Source: Calycina herbarum (Eukaryota > Ascomycota > Leotiomycetes > Helotiales > Pezizellaceae). Taken from it: a DNA stretch of 64,000 nucleotides. The position numbers and the translations under genes are program-made. Positions within the stretch are counted from its first letter, which is position 1. Each line of letters begins with the position of its first letter. Shown in pieces: positions 34,442 to 46,361 of the stretch. Location: NCBI GenBank assembly GCA_001414485.1, contig LLEY01000024.1, forward strand, positions 62,001-126,000, written 5' to 3'. The notes below the pieces were generated by a model that had not been told where the DNA came from, did no database searches, and worked only from the letters and a program-made list of their open reading frames with translations.

Positions 34442-36676
34442 TTAAGATTCACCAGCCGGACTCTCAGCAGCAGCCTTCTTCTGCCCCTTATTCCTAGCCC
34501 GGTTCATCGGTCCCCAATTCTCTCTGGGATTCAACTGGTATCTAACAAGTTTCTTCGCATCCTTCTCCTTCCCCAGATTCTCATCAAAGACAATCTTCGG
34601 TTTCCCTTTCTCTTCCTTCTTCTCTGTCGAAGACTCGCCAGATCCATTTCCCTTTTCCTTAGTTGGCTCATCCTTCTCCGTTTTGCTCTCGCCCAGCTTC
34701 AAAATCCCCCACCCAACCGTTCCCTCCCTCACCGCACCATCTCTAATAGGAGCCTTTTGCTTCACCCATTCCCGCATGACCTCCCAGATTATCTCCCAGG
34801 GGGCGTCGGTTTTGATGGTACCAGGTTTCGTATGACTCCTCGTGCACCTATATCCGAGATGTCGTAAGGCTCCCCGCATAGCATTTTCATGTGGTGTAAT
34901 ACAATGAATGACTTTCGCGAGAGTAGACGGGATAAAGAAGAAAGGGAAGTGATCTATAGCCGCGGGGTCGTATTTTCCGGTTTTCGAAGTTGCGGTAGGA
35001 GAATTATTCTCTTCTTGATCTTGTAGAGGGGGTAATGTTTCTTCGAGGGCGGTGGAGAGCATACCTTCGATTCTGTCGTGGGTTTGGTAGGTGTCTTTTG
35101 ATAAACCAGGTAATCCATCTAAGATTTTTTTGATGAAGTCGGGGGAGTGTAAGGGCCCGGCATACATAGGACCTGCCATGTGAGTTTTCGATCCACAGTG
35201 CTGGCAGTTTTCGCTGGCGACTGGTGCAATTCCAAATACATGCTTCCAGAAATAACCATTCCCATTCTTATTCTTCATCAATTTGTTTCGGGCGAGCATT
35301 TGTGTTGTCCATGCTCCACAGCCACTATCGCAGTTGTAGACCACCATTGTCTTTCCAGCTAGGAATTTTACTTCTGCGGGTGACTTGTGGATCTTTACAA
35401 ATACTCGGGCGTAGAAATCGATAGAGAGGGAAAGGAGTGGTTCCATTGCGAGTCCGTACTTTGCTGCGGATGCCGAGATGGCGTGGAGGATTAGGCGCAA
35501 TCCACCCTCATGGGATTGCACGCCTTTGATTGGGATTCCGCCGTAAAGGGAGAATGATTTTTCTGGATACCCATTTGAGGCCCAGACTCCGGCGTCTGTA
35601 CAGGTCACGCAGAGGAGACCACCGTCGTCTCGGACTGATTGAACAGCAGCATCTAGAAATGGTGCTGCGGTTCCGTAGGGATCTAGGTCTATGACATCGT
35701 ATTTTGGTCGCGGTGTGGTGGGGTTTTTGGGGCTTTTTGATTCCCCGCAGGATACGTTGTACATATGGGCTAAAGCGTTGCCAGTGACTGCCTCAATTTT
35801 TTCCTCTAGTTTATTATGTAGCACGTTCCTTTTGATTGTTTCCGTGGCATCGGGTAGTAAATCGTTGGCCGTGACTGAGGTAGCAAATGGGATTTCATGG
35901 ATATATCTTAGAGCTCGAAGTCCAGTCGCTGATAATGCATCAAGAATAGTAAAAGATGGTGGCTTGGGTAGAGCAGATGGCGTGGGTTGTTCCTCAATCG
36001 CTGGGGGCGCATCGTTATCTTGGTCGTTTGCCTGGGGAGCGCTGTTTTCTTCTGATGTAACGGTTTCGGGAATGGGTGCCTCTGTCGTTTGGGGTGTTTG
36101 GTCTTCCACATGATCCTCTCTATTATCAACCTCCATGGCATTCTCTGTATTGGTATTTGGAGGAGGGATTGCTGTTCCATTGGGAGCTTCAGAACTTGCG
36201 ACATCGCCCTCCCCCTCCAGCTTGGCCGCCTTCCTCGAAATATTGTCAACACCTTCCTCGGCACGCTTCCTCTTCGAGCCCTTCCTCTTTGCATTCAACT
36301 TCTTCTTGCTCTGCTCATTCTTCTTCTTCCTAACTTCCAGAACCTGCTCCCCATATGCCTTAATCGCAAGGACGCTCAAATCTCGATTGAATTGTTGGAT
36401 AGGATTGTAGAAGACAGTTTGAGGTTGGTTTTCGCCTTGAGGGGAGGTTTGAGGAGTCTTCGCAGCAGATGCGGGGACTAAGAGGTATGCCAACCCTTCT
36501 TTGATTGTTGTGTATTCCTTTCCATCGTGTAGAATGTGCTGGTCGGAAGCAGGTGTCGCTGAGATGTCGGGGGGAGCCATTGTGGTGAAGCGTGCGCGTT
36601 GGAGGTTATTCTGAATCGACGAAATGAATCGCTTTACATCCCTTCCCAGAATTCGAGTGATAGTCAGATGCTTCAT
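34442..36676 (-). CDS. TRM1: tRNA (guanine26-N2)-dimethyltransferase, dual-targeted Trm1
   Basis: SAM-dependent enzyme that makes m2,2G26 in cytosolic and mitochondrial tRNAs. Single exon. The ATG at 36676 gives 744 residues; a second in-frame ATG at 36580 gives 712. The 32-residue extension between them is rich in Arg, Lys, Thr and Ile without acidic clusters and looks like a mitochondrial presequence, while a Lys/Arg-rich nuclear signal lies at about 117-141. Motifs: VFYNPIQQFNRDLSV, LDALSATGLRALRY (about 245-258), DLDPYGTAAPFLDA (DPYG near 332), LLCVTCTDAGVWA, and a zinc-binding set Cys-x3-Cys...CQHCG. The acidic and Pro-rich insert between the N-terminal box and the SAM fold (about 142-235) is longer than in yeast. 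The frame is open to 36763 only through a GTG, so ATG 36676 is preferred. Confidence 0.95.
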   Translation of the reverse strand: MKHLTITRILGRDVKRFISSIQNNLQRARFTTMAPPDISATPASDQHILHDGKEYTTIKEGLAYLLVPASAAKTPQTSPQGENQPQTVFYNPIQQFNRDLSVLAIKAYGEQVLEVRKKKNEQSKKKLNAKRKGSKRKRAEEGVDNISRKAAKLEGEGDVASSEAPNGTAIPPPNTNTENAMEVDNREDHVEDQTPQTTEAPIPETVTSEENSAPQANDQDNDAPPAIEEQPTPSALPKPPSFTILDALSATGLRALRYIHEIPFATSVTANDLLPDATETIKRNVLHNKLEEKIEAVTGNALAHMYNVSCGESKSPKNPTTPRPKYDVIDLDPYGTAAPFLDAAVQSVRDDGGLLCVTCTDAGVWASNGYPEKSFSLYGGIPIKGVQSHEGGLRLILHAISASAAKYGLAMEPLLSLSIDFYARVFVKIHKSPAEVKFLAGKTMVVYNCDSGCGAWTTQMLARNKLMKNKNGNGYFWKHVFGIAPVASENCQHCGSKTHMAGPMYAGPLHSPDFIKKILDGLPGLSKDTYQTHDRIEGMLSTALEETLPPLQDQEENNSPTATSKTGKYDPAAIDHFPFFFIPSTLAKVIHCITPHENAMRGALRHLGYRCTRSHTKPGTIKTDAPWEIIWEVMREWVKQKAPIRDGAVREGTVGWGILKLGESKTEKDEPTKEKGNGSGESSTEKKEEKGKPKIVFDENLGKEKDAKKLVRYQLNPRENWGPMNRARNKGQKKAAAESPAGES

Positions 36677-37666
36677 GCGCAAGGAAAACCTAATGCGGTG
36701 CGGGGAACAATTAAATGGGCTAAAGACAAGGCTGAGAAATGTAAATATTTTTTGTGACTCCACTTACTCGGTCTATATCGGGCCGCCTTCAAGTCTCACG
36801 CAAAAATAATCGGCCTCCGAGCTGGTGGTTCTATTCTCCATCTCACCGCAATTATGTGGTCAAGTCTGACGGCCGTTTTTCGTCTTCGTCTTCGTCTCCA
36901 TCCTACTTCTATCCTCTTATCCAAATCGTTTCCATCGCTCGGCCCAAGTCTGATGTCTTTTTCATGCCCGCAGTCAAGGCTTACTGACCTTGGTTCGTTG
37001 ACAAAAGAAAGCATACTGTTTGAATATACCAGAACATTTCCTCTTCAAGTCCTACCTTATGATTACAAGTAACAGAGTATCCAGGTCCATGACCACATGA
37101 GAAGAACTTCGTTGATGGTTGCGGTACGACTTAAGAGTTAGTCACTCTTTCCAGATCTCTTCGGGCATAGTTTTTGTTAGAGGCTCGGAAGCTGCTTCTA
37201 AACGCCTAATGTTATTCGAGCGGTCCTTTTCTGGGTCTTCTATGGCATATATCTGGTCGTTTCTTCTTCATTATGTATCTTCCATCTTTGTTGTCTCCAG
37301 TCGGAAATTTCCCGTCCATTCAACGCGTGCGTGTTTGAGTTTTGATTTCTTTATTTGCTACAAGTCAATGCTTTTATGTTTTTATGTCAATGGGCTTCAC
37401 CAAATTTGTACCGTCTCAAACATGCGCAGCTGTGTTGTTGTGTTGCAAATCGCAAAACTAGGAGCAGAGAATCGAGTGGGGTAGTTTGCCCAAGTTTACT
37501 TATGCAGTTTATCCATGTGGGAATTCGTTAGTAGCGAGTCCTCTACACACGTCTCAGAAAATTCAAAATCCTCATGATGAAAACATTATGTGTATATTTG
37601 ACAGGTGCATGTATGTACTGTACTTCTAATAATTATCCTATTCCCCATCTTTGGTCTCCCGAGACT
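36677..37666. other. Intergenic, nothing recognised
   Basis: Trm1 promoter side, including a run of CGTCTT triplets near 36880-36898. No supported gene. Confidence 0.5.
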
Positions 37667-38547
37667 CTACAACAAAACCATAACACCAAACATCGCAGCC
37701 AGTAGTCCACTAGCGGCGGACTGGCCTTTCGGACTTCCTGCGCCATTACCACTGGCACTTGTTGCAGTTGTTGTTGCAGCAGATACTCCAGGCGCATTTC
37801 CAGCGTTTGATAACGCCGGAGGTGTTGTTGATGGTGACGCAGTCAATGGAGATGTTGTTGCTGAGGTCGACGTCGATTCCACCGATGTCTGTGTTGAATT
37901 TCCTGATGGTGGTGTTCCAGTAGGTGTATATCTGACACCCCCATAATTGGTCCAACTCGTTGCTCTTGCTGTCGCACTCCCTGAAATGAAACCCGGGGCT
38001 ATGAGCGTTGTAGGAGTAAAGTAATTACTAACAGCAGTATCGTTTGGAAATGGATCAGGAGCAAGCGTAATCTTTGGGCGGAGTTGAACAGAGGTGATAT
38101 TTATTGGAGGAAACAAGTTTGTGAATGGTTGTGTTGCTGGACCAGTACTGCATTCCAATACCTTGATGCTTGATATAGATGATTTCAATAATTCAAGGGT
38201 TTGTCCCCGGGAAGTACTTCTCCGTGAGCAACATAGCATGCGGAGCAACCTTCTTGAGCGTGGAAATACCCCCCGTTACAGAAACACTGTTGTTCTGCGA
38301 GAAAGTCGATAGGCTCGGTGCCCTTGGCTATACAAACTCCTTGTATGTATAATGATTGTTCGCAGGGAAACTCGGAGAGGGCGAGCCTAGAAACTCGAGT
38401 GTCGAGTGAATAGCCTGTAGTGTCGTTGGTGTACTCCGGAAGACACATTTTGCTTAAGTATCTCGCGCCAGGATCGTTGACTGCGCGAGATTCAAGAAGG
38501 GCAGATGTGAGAGGAATGAATATCCCCACAAAAGTAGAGGCTCGCAT
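37667..38547 (-). CDS. GPI-anchored cysteine-rich cell-wall protein (fungal-specific)
   Basis: Predicted surface protein of 274 residues if a 56-nt intron (38162-38217, GTACTT...CAAG) joins two overlapping frames; exons are then 38547-38218 and 38161-37667. It has an N-terminal signal peptide (MRASTFVGIFIPLTSAL). The Cys pattern QCFCNGGYFHAQEGCSACYVAHG resembles a fungal family of GPI proteins that carry C-x-C and GCxxC-x4-HG. A Ser/Thr/Ala-rich tail follows from about residue 190. The C-terminus has a small-residue cleavage zone then the hydrophobic end GLLAAMFGVMVLL, a standard GPI signal. The frame change is certain, but the exact splice sites are less so. The classical eight-Cys CFEM pattern was not seen. 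Role unknown. Confidence 0.72.
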
Positions 38548-39634
38548 GCTGAGAAATTTGCCGTTGAATTGGTTTGCTTGTCTTCAAAGAGGTATGGGAG
38601 ACCAAGCAAATTGGTAGATTCTGGTTTTTTGGGAGCTCCTGGAATTATGAAGCGATTTTGCCATTGCTCTTGGACCTTATATATACTAAGTCTGCGCCTA
38701 CAGAAGTATCTGTGAGGCACAGTTTGACTTCCAAGATCTATGATGCCCAACGTCGTTCGCGCATCGGGCTATACGAGAAGAGAATACAACAGTGGAACCT
38801 TTCATTGGCCCATTCGCGTTCTATATTCAATACAACATACCCCGCTCCCTGGGCATCTTCCTCCATTTTACGATAAAATCAACCTAGCTCTCAGCCTCTC
38901 TGCCTAGAAATATGGCAAGGAAAATTGGATGCTCTTGTTAATCTCTTTGCGCAGCAAATGTTTGTTTCGAACTTTTTTCCAAGATCATCAATATTATTGC
39001 GCAGATATCCGCACTCAGACATGCGGATGCCTGCAGGTATATTCACGCGGTGGCCACAGCCTTTCCTTTCGCAGTAATGCTCTCCTTCTTGGCACTGTTT
39101 CGCTGAAGATCTTCAGACAGATGACTCGAGATTCTTGTTATGCCACTACATCTTCTTGACCTTCTACATCTGGGAGTTTACTTTGCCACAGAACGACTGG
39201 ATGACCTCTTGACAAGAAGGCTTCTCTAAATCACGTGACTGTACACAACTCAAGGTCTTGTTCCTTCTAACTTCTGAAGACGTCTTCACTTCTAATCCGG
39301 GTACCTTACTTCAAGTCTTCCTCCAATAACCGGATTTCAATCTCCTATTCACCTATTCAGGATAAATTATGGGGCGCAGTCCAACCATCATTCATAATAC
39401 GCGAGGAGACTTCCGCGTTGTACAAGTACCAACGTACCTGTGAATTAAGACTCCGTGCAACTCCGATATCAAATTCAACGGCCTCAAACTTCTTGAGCCA
39501 TGGTACTCTTGTGAAAATATACATCGCCAAATCGTGGAATTCTCATCGAACTAGAGAATCAGGCATTTCTGGAAATTCTGATCCTGCCTTCTTCAGCTGG
39601 ACAACTCTCATCTCCCTGCGCAATCCTAGCAAAA
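38548..39634. other. Divergent promoter region between the GPI protein and P450
   Basis: About 1.1 kb between divergent genes with no supported coding frame. Confidence 0.5.
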
Positions 39635-41781
39635 ATGGCGGTTCTCATCATCCTCACAAGCATCCTAATCGCCATCATCACAAGACAAGTAGTAAACATC
39701 AGAATATACTACAAAAAAGCCCTTACCATCGGGTTCCCCATCGTCGTCATTCCAGTGGATCCCTTCAACCCATTTTGGGCCATCCTTTTACCTCTTATCG
39801 CCCCGATTTTTCGCCGACTTCCCTACGGACTGGGGGAGTTTGTCGATTATGGAAAATTCGATTGGTGTTATCAAACGAGGAATAAGATTCATCGGGACTT
39901 GGGACCGGCGATTTCTGTTGTTAATCCTGGGGGATTGAGGATTATGTTAGGGGATGGGGTGGCTACTGAGGGTATGTATGAGTTTCGAGCTTTGCTCGGC
40001 GAACGCCTTCTTTTTATATTGGTTCAAGGATTCTAGGACAGTTGAGGACAGTTGAGGATAGTTGAGGACATTTTCCGAGAGAATTGAGATATTTTATCTC
40101 TAAATCTCCGAAACCGTCTCAGATAATATTTGCGATTGTTTTTACCGCAATACCTAGTGGAAGTAGGCGTACCCAGAAGAAAGCCTGGGGCTCCTATATG
40201 ATGGTAATGGGTTCTGGAGTCTGGCTTGTTCTTGTTTCATGCGTTCTACTGTCCAATCTCTTTATCATTGCATCTTTTTTGCTACCTAAAATTATCGAAA
40301 CTAACTGCGTTGGTCTCTAGATATAATGTATCGGTATCGAGAATTCATCAAGCCCCACTATATTTACAAGGCTCTCAATGTGTTTGGGGAAAATGTCGAT
40401 AGCGTAAATAAAGATGAATGGCAACGACACCGAAAAATCACAGCGCCATCATTCAACGAAAGAAATGTAAGTTCGAGATATCATCCCCCCGAGTCCTTCT
40501 CTTGTCAAAGTAGTCAACTAATAATCTATAGAGCAGCATTGTATGGACAGAGTCTTTGCACCAGTCATCCGGTCTCCTGAAATTATGGACTACAACCCCT
40601 GGCTCAGAGATTTCCTCAACGCATAACGATTCGTTGACCTTAGCTTTGAACGTCATCCTCGGTGCCGGTTTTGGTAAATCCTCGGATTTTGACTCTGTTA
40701 CCTCACCAGGACCTGGTCATCTATTATCATTCAAGCAATCTCTCCACACGATCCTCCGAAAGTTCATTGCCGTCGTTTTTACAGCCTCACTTACTGGGAA
40801 ATTGGGATTTTTGATTCCTGATAAATATAACACAGTTGGAATCGCCATACGAGAGTTCAAGCAATATCTCGTCGAAATGGTTGCTGAAGAGCGTGCTTCC
40901 TTGACAGAAGGAAATCCCGAAAAGCACACTCTTGTGAATGCGTTAATGCGAGCTTCCGATTTGGAGGAAAGCCAGGGAAAAGGCAAGAATACGTTGAGCG
41001 TTGAAGAAATCTATGGAAATTTGTTCATATTTTCTTTTGCGGGACATGATACCACCGCAAATACAATTTCTTACGCACTGACTTTATTGGCTGCAAATGA
41101 GAAAACTTTGGCGTGGATGAAGGAAGAGATTACTGCTGTTGTTGGTGGGAGCGATTCTGTAGATTGGGTTTACGAAAAGACATTTCCGCAACTTAAAAGA
41201 TGTCTTGCGGTCATGGTATGTATTTCCTTACGGCCTTTTCGTAATACTGTCGGTCGAGTTTTTCTAATTCTCTATAGTTTGAAACTGTTCGTCTCTACGG
41301 GCCGGTCGTCACACTCCCACGCGTCACAGAAAACACCTACTCTTCCCTATCCATCAAAGGAAGAGAATACAATATCCCACCCAGCACCCTCTTTATGATA
41401 AATTTCACAGGAGCCCATACCGACCCCTCATTCTGGGGTGAAGATGCCTGGGAATGGCGACCAGAACGCTGGATCGTTCAAAAAGACGGACTGCCTGGAA
41501 TAGAAAATGAGGAGCTTATGCAACCACCTCGCGGTGCCTTCTTCCCCTGGGCATCGGGTCCAAGAATCTGTCCCGGAAGAAAATTCTCTCAGGTAGAGTT
41601 TGTGGCTGTTATGGCGAGACTTATGAGGGATCATCATATCAAGATCGCGCCATTGAAGGGGGAGAGTAGACAGAGGTTGCAAAAGAGGGTCAGGGACACT
41701 GTGGCGGATTCTTCTGTGACGCTTACGTTGAGTATTAACAAGAAGGAGAGAGTTAAGTTTCAATGGGAGAAGGATTCGTGA
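39635..41781 (+). CDS. Cytochrome P450 monooxygenase
   Basis: Haem-thiolate monooxygenase anchored in the ER, reduced by NADPH-P450 reductase. Exons are 39635-39971, 40321-40466, 40532-41215 and 41278-41781, giving 556 residues, normal for a fungal microsomal P450. It has an N-terminal hydrophobic anchor (VLIILTSILIAII), I-helix AGHDTT near residue 330, K-helix ETVR at 391-394, a PERW segment, and the haem loop FFPWASGPRICPGRK with the ligand Cys487. All four catalytic landmarks are intact. The first intron is 349 nt, long for this window, and carries a 10-bp tandem repeat. The gene is convergent with an ACC-synthase-like gene. CYP family and substrate cannot be assigned by eye. Confidence 0.92.
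40031..40070. repeat. 10-bp tandem repeat inside P450 intron 1
   Basis: About four copies of a unit close to GTTGAGGACA, with one C/T change in the third copy. It lies inside the 349-nt first intron of the P450 gene. Confidence 0.75.
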
Positions 41782-43060
41782 TGGGAATGAAATTGCTTTG
41801 ATGATGCAATACGTTGCTTAATTAGGTCTGTTGATGTTAAACAATTAAACAAGTAATGGGTCCTTGAAGTGGGCTCCGCTTGATGCAAGTGAGTCCATTG
41901 TCACCATGCCTGGGAGGACCTTGACTTGCTTGTTTTCGTTTTGAGCAGTGACATAGTCTTCAGAAAAAGCCAGATTGAGGCGGGATTTACTAGGTAACGT
42001 TCAAAAAACCACTTTCCACAACTAACATTTAGCTAAACGTACAACATCGCCACTTGATGTTGACTTACATACCAAGTTGACGTGCGTGGGTGTAGATGCC
42101 AAGTTATTGGTACTTGCAAATCTACTTTGTTGCTTTTAGTGGGTTGCCCACCAATAGATCTAAACGAAGCTCGTGACTTTTGATTATTTGACTTCGAGTT
42201 TCTGATTTGAGCGGCATTGTAGGATAGTTGGGAATACCAGCCCTAGAGGCAAGAAATCAGATTGCTTGCCTTTGTCCTAAAATGAGTATAAGATAACCGA
42301 GTATGTCGAGAGCGGTCTTTCACTTCTCGAACAACAACCTTGTAGCGGCACGTATCGAGAGGTTTCTGCGCTCACCTTAAGCTGCGTGTCAGTAAATATT
42401 CGGGGCAAATATCGGGGAAAGGGTTTTGACTTTTCTTTGGAAGGATTCTCGTTTCTCATTGTACACATCGGAGACCACAATGACAATTAGACATATAATA
42501 CTTGGAGCACTTCTATCATAATGCGCTCTGAGCCATTATTGTATTCCTCGTCTGAGGCAGAGTCTGAAGGCTGATATTAAAGTGGGTCGTGGCCTTGAGT
42601 CCACAAATGGCCTAGGTGCGCATCGTGGTTGTCGAGAAGAGGGCTGACGCGTTTGAGGCAAGAGCAACCAAGCGCACCATGGGCATTTGACTTCCAAGCC
42701 TAAACGGGACTGGCCCTGCATAAGCTCCCGTTAGTGTAACTATAACCCCCCTTCGGATTGCTTTCCCCTCGAAAAATATTTTCGATACAACGCGACCGAA
42801 AAAGCCATGGACAAGATAGCATGAAATCAGCACCCTGAATCCGTATAGAAATTTATACAAGGAAGAGTTTGCTACTAGCACACATAGCTTCTGGCTTTTT
42901 ACCTTGAAACTGTAGTGTGTCGCTCCCAAACAGCAGGGTAGATGCGCAGTACTAGCCAGTTGCAATGTATGCATTCTCAAGGATGCTACCCATCCCCAGC
43001 TTCATACGGACAATACCTCGCTATCTCCCTCTCCCTTATGACAGATACCCCACCCGTTCA
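41782..43060. other. Intergenic between convergent genes, nothing recognised
   Basis: 1.3 kb between the P450 stop and the aminotransferase stop. The minus-strand frame at 42612-42980 begins with TTG and has no domain. Confidence 0.5.
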
Positions 43061-44697
43061 TCAGCAAACCATACGCAAAACCCTCCCAATCCTTTCCAAC
43101 CCATCTCTCAACTTCATCTCCTCCACCGAGAAAGAAACCCTCACCCACCCAGCCTCTCCATCAACACCTCCAAACATCCTTCCCCCACAAACCAAAACAC
43201 CAACATCTCCGAAGTTACCCACGAATCGTTCTTCGTCCTCCCAGGTGTTTGCATTCCTTGCTAGTTTTGCGAACAGGTGGAAACCAGATGTGACAGGAAT
43301 ATACTCAATTTCCCAACGATTCAAGGCTTGGGTTAGGAGGTCGTAATTATGAAGATGTTTAATCTTGAGCCCCGATAATAAAGACGGGAGGGAGGGGTGA
43401 GTGAGGAGGGTTGTAACGTAGAGTGAGGAAAGAGTTGAGGTTTGCAGGTATGAAGGAAGGATGCTGGCTTCGAGGAGGGGACGATTGTGGGATATGGGAC
43501 AAGCCTAGTCTCTGGTCAGTGAAAGTTTTACCAAGTAGTGACGTTTGGGTCCGATTGACTTGCGAAAAGAGGAGAGAGAGGGAATAAGAGCTGTTGAACC
43601 ACATACCATCCTGATACCTGCCAATCCAAAACTTTTACTCATGCTGTAGATGACATGTACCCTCTTCAAGTCCATCGGACTTTCTTTACCATCATTCACA
43701 AATTCGAGTGCTGACTTGAATCCTTCTTCTTCCGCCTCTCTTCCTTTCTCTTCGCCTTTCAACTTCTCTTCGACAAAATCAGTCAAACCAAATACCTCAT
43801 CCGAAATGTAATGTAATCCAACGGAATGACAGAATGCCATCAGTTTTCGCAAAACACTAGGGGTATAACATCTCCCGACAGGGTTATGAGGATTGGTTAT
43901 CAACAATGCCTTGATTTTCTTCGGCTCCATTGCATTATCAAAAGCTTCTTTCACCAAACCTACGATATCTGAAGAAAGCGAGGAGCGGAAGGGAGAGGTG
44001 GTGTGGTGATGATGTTCAAAACTGCGCGGAGGTTGGTGAGGATTTTATACGCAGCTGGTAATTTCATTAGCTTGAGTTTCGTTCATAAGAGAAGAGGTCG
44101 TCTTTGGGTTTTGAAGGGAAGGAGGGGATTAGTACACCAGAACGGAGACGGTATGATGATACTATCTCCTTCATCACATATTGCGTAGAGTAGTGAGTCC
44201 AGACAGGTGCTTGCTCCTGGAAATGTGGATATTTGATGAGGTGTTAGAGGAGCAGATGGGTAGAAGTATGTGTTGAAGAAATTTGCAAATGCGGAGAGGA
44301 GAGGAAGGGATCCTCCTATGTTGTAGGGGTAACTGAAATGCTGAGACCTTGTTAGAATTCCCACAAAGGAGTAGACATTACGCAAAACAAGGAATGAAAG
44401 GTATTGACTGAGGATTTTAATTCTCCGAATGGAAATCCAAAACAAGAAAATGTTCAAGCAAAATGAGCACACTTTTGCCTCAAAATCCTCTGCTATGGTC
44501 TTCTTGTAGATATCCACCAATTGTTCGCGAATAAGCCAATTCTCACCCGTCGCCAGATCGATGTCAATATTTGCTGCGGTAGCATTCATACCATCTACCA
44601 TCTTAAGAATAGGCATGAAAGCCTCCGCCTTTTCTCGAGAACGCTTTGAAAGGTCATTAGACCCATTCTTCATAGTATTCCCAACGGTGTCGGACAT
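43061..44697 (-). CDS. PLP-dependent aminotransferase class I/II, ACC-synthase-like
   Basis: Fold-type I PLP enzyme of the family that includes 1-aminocyclopropane-1-carboxylate synthase. The consistent model is 44697-44473, 44340-44138, 44021-43607 and 43504-43061, giving 428 residues. Motifs: IDIDLATGENWLI near the N-terminus (family 'ENQL' region), YNIGGSLPLLSAFANFFN, FPGASTCLDSLLYAICDEGDSIIIP, ALLITNPHNPVGRCY, YISDEVFG, and the PLP lysine Lys272 in YSMSKSFGLAGIR. The C-terminal domain has SHNRPLLEAS and GFHLFAKL. Oddity: between SPFW and the next recognisable segment, frames are blocked by stops and only a 116-nt intron (44022-44137) restores frame. This skips the roughly 25 residues that usually follow the substrate-loop Tyr, so the gene may be damaged or mis-spliced there. 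ACC formation is not proven. Confidence 0.75.
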
Positions 44698-45687
44698 TTT
44701 CAAGAATTGGTTATGCGTGGTGTTGGAAGCGGGTTTTTGGAGACGGATGAAGTAGAAGTAAGAATCACAAGGGTTTTTCCGCGGAAAAGACAAGTTCTCA
44801 CTCTTTGGCGCAATTGGAAATCCGTTGGAGATGTGAATGCGGTTTTCTTCGTCGGTGGTCGGGTTTTGTTGAGAAGTGAGCTTTGGGAACCCAACATCCA
44901 ACTGCTTAAGCGAGTTTTCATGCGAGGAGGCTAGCACATGCGTCAAGAACTGTGTTCATTAATAGCACTCTCGATTTCTCGGGCTAAACCAATCCAATGA
45001 TAAAGGAGAGCTCAAAACCAAACCAAAATTAGTCCAATCGTTCGTACTAAGATATGTAGACGTCCCCGTCGTATCTCGCGTAGTTTGTAACACCGACTAC
45101 GGATTCTCGGCAGCGCCGCAATTTATCACAGAGTCCTTGGTTTGTGCGGGGCAAACGAATAAGGACTCTTGGTCAGATGGGTAGTGGTGGACCGTTGCTT
45201 GATCTAGCTGGTATCTTGATTGGAATTGTTTCCTGGGGTAGTGGGTAGGGAGCTCCTGGGTTTCCGGAGGTTTATACTAGGGTTACGAGTGCGTTGGGGT
45301 GGCTTGAGGGATTGTTGTGAATCTTCGAGGATTTTGGTCGATGGGTATGTTTATTATGGAGTTGAAAATTACTTTTGTTTCTATGGCAGTCTTGGTTTTT
45401 CGTCTTGCTTTAATACCTGTCTTATTTCGCGGTTTTAGGGGGACGGAATATTGAGGTCGCTTTTCTTGTGAGGGAAGGGAAAGGGGTTTCCCTTTTTCAT
45501 TTCAAAAAATTGCATGTATATATTCTGTGAAACTATTCTTTCTATTTATGGAATTCGAGAGGAGCGAGAGGGAGTATGCTGGCCTGTTGTCGTGACAACA
45601 CTGCTACCGATGGGATCTGAGTTTGGTTGAGCAGAGATGCGTATTTAGTCATTTCACTCTCAAAAACAGGTCCGCAAGTTTCCATAC

Positions 45688-45858
45688 TGTCGTTATATGG
45701 GTGAATGAGCCTCTGACTCATATCCATCCACGTGACTAGCACGCTAGTACCACGCTAGCACAAGCATAAATAGTCGTACTTCGAGTACCTAGAATAGTCA
45801 CAGAGAATACAATACGCATATGCAACCAGACAGATTTATGACCAAAGTCATACCAACA
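45688..45858. mobile_element. Solo LTR of a retrotransposon, 171 bp
   Basis: Starts TGTCG and ends CCAACA (TG...CA termini) and is flanked by an identical 5-bp target duplication CATAC (45683-45687 and 45859-45863), which defines the ends. A TATA-like CATAAATAG lies in the middle. A second copy, about nine in ten positions identical by eye, begins at 63619. No internal retroelement sequence adjoins this copy, so it is a solo LTR left by recombination. Confidence 0.87.
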
Positions 45859-46361
45859 CATACCTAGAGATCAAAATCCAATGTTAGAAAAAGAATACTT
45901 AGGATGAATAGTAGCAGAAGGCAATGAATGGGAAGTACAATCAATACCCCCAGAAGCCCACGTCTAGAATTATCAAATCAGCATTTACTACCATAACAAG
46001 AACTAGGAGAATACTTACAAGTCTTCCAGCCCTTAACTCGAGCGACCAGAGAAGTGAGAATCCCCTACAAGTACCTTCTCTAGACTGAGTCCTGACAAGA
46101 TAAAGATATGGGAGATAGCCGAGCGAAGCTTCGTCTCCTCCTACGCTCTAGCTAGCAGCAGAGAACAGGGACGCGATTGAGAGAGTTGACATTGCAAACG
46201 CAGTCAATGAGAGAGGTGAGCGTTAGCATCATGATGAAGAGGTGCAAATGTTTTGGAGGCAGAGAAATTGAAAACGAAAGCTGAAAGGAAAACCAGAGCG
46301 TAGGTTTCTTTGCAAGTATTAGACCTCGTTATAAGTACCTAGCCTCACCCTCAATTAGTTT

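Noticed and set aside
42612..42980. 122-codon minus frame with a Cys/Leu-rich translation
   Set aside because: TTG start, no domain, lies in the 3' space between convergent genes.
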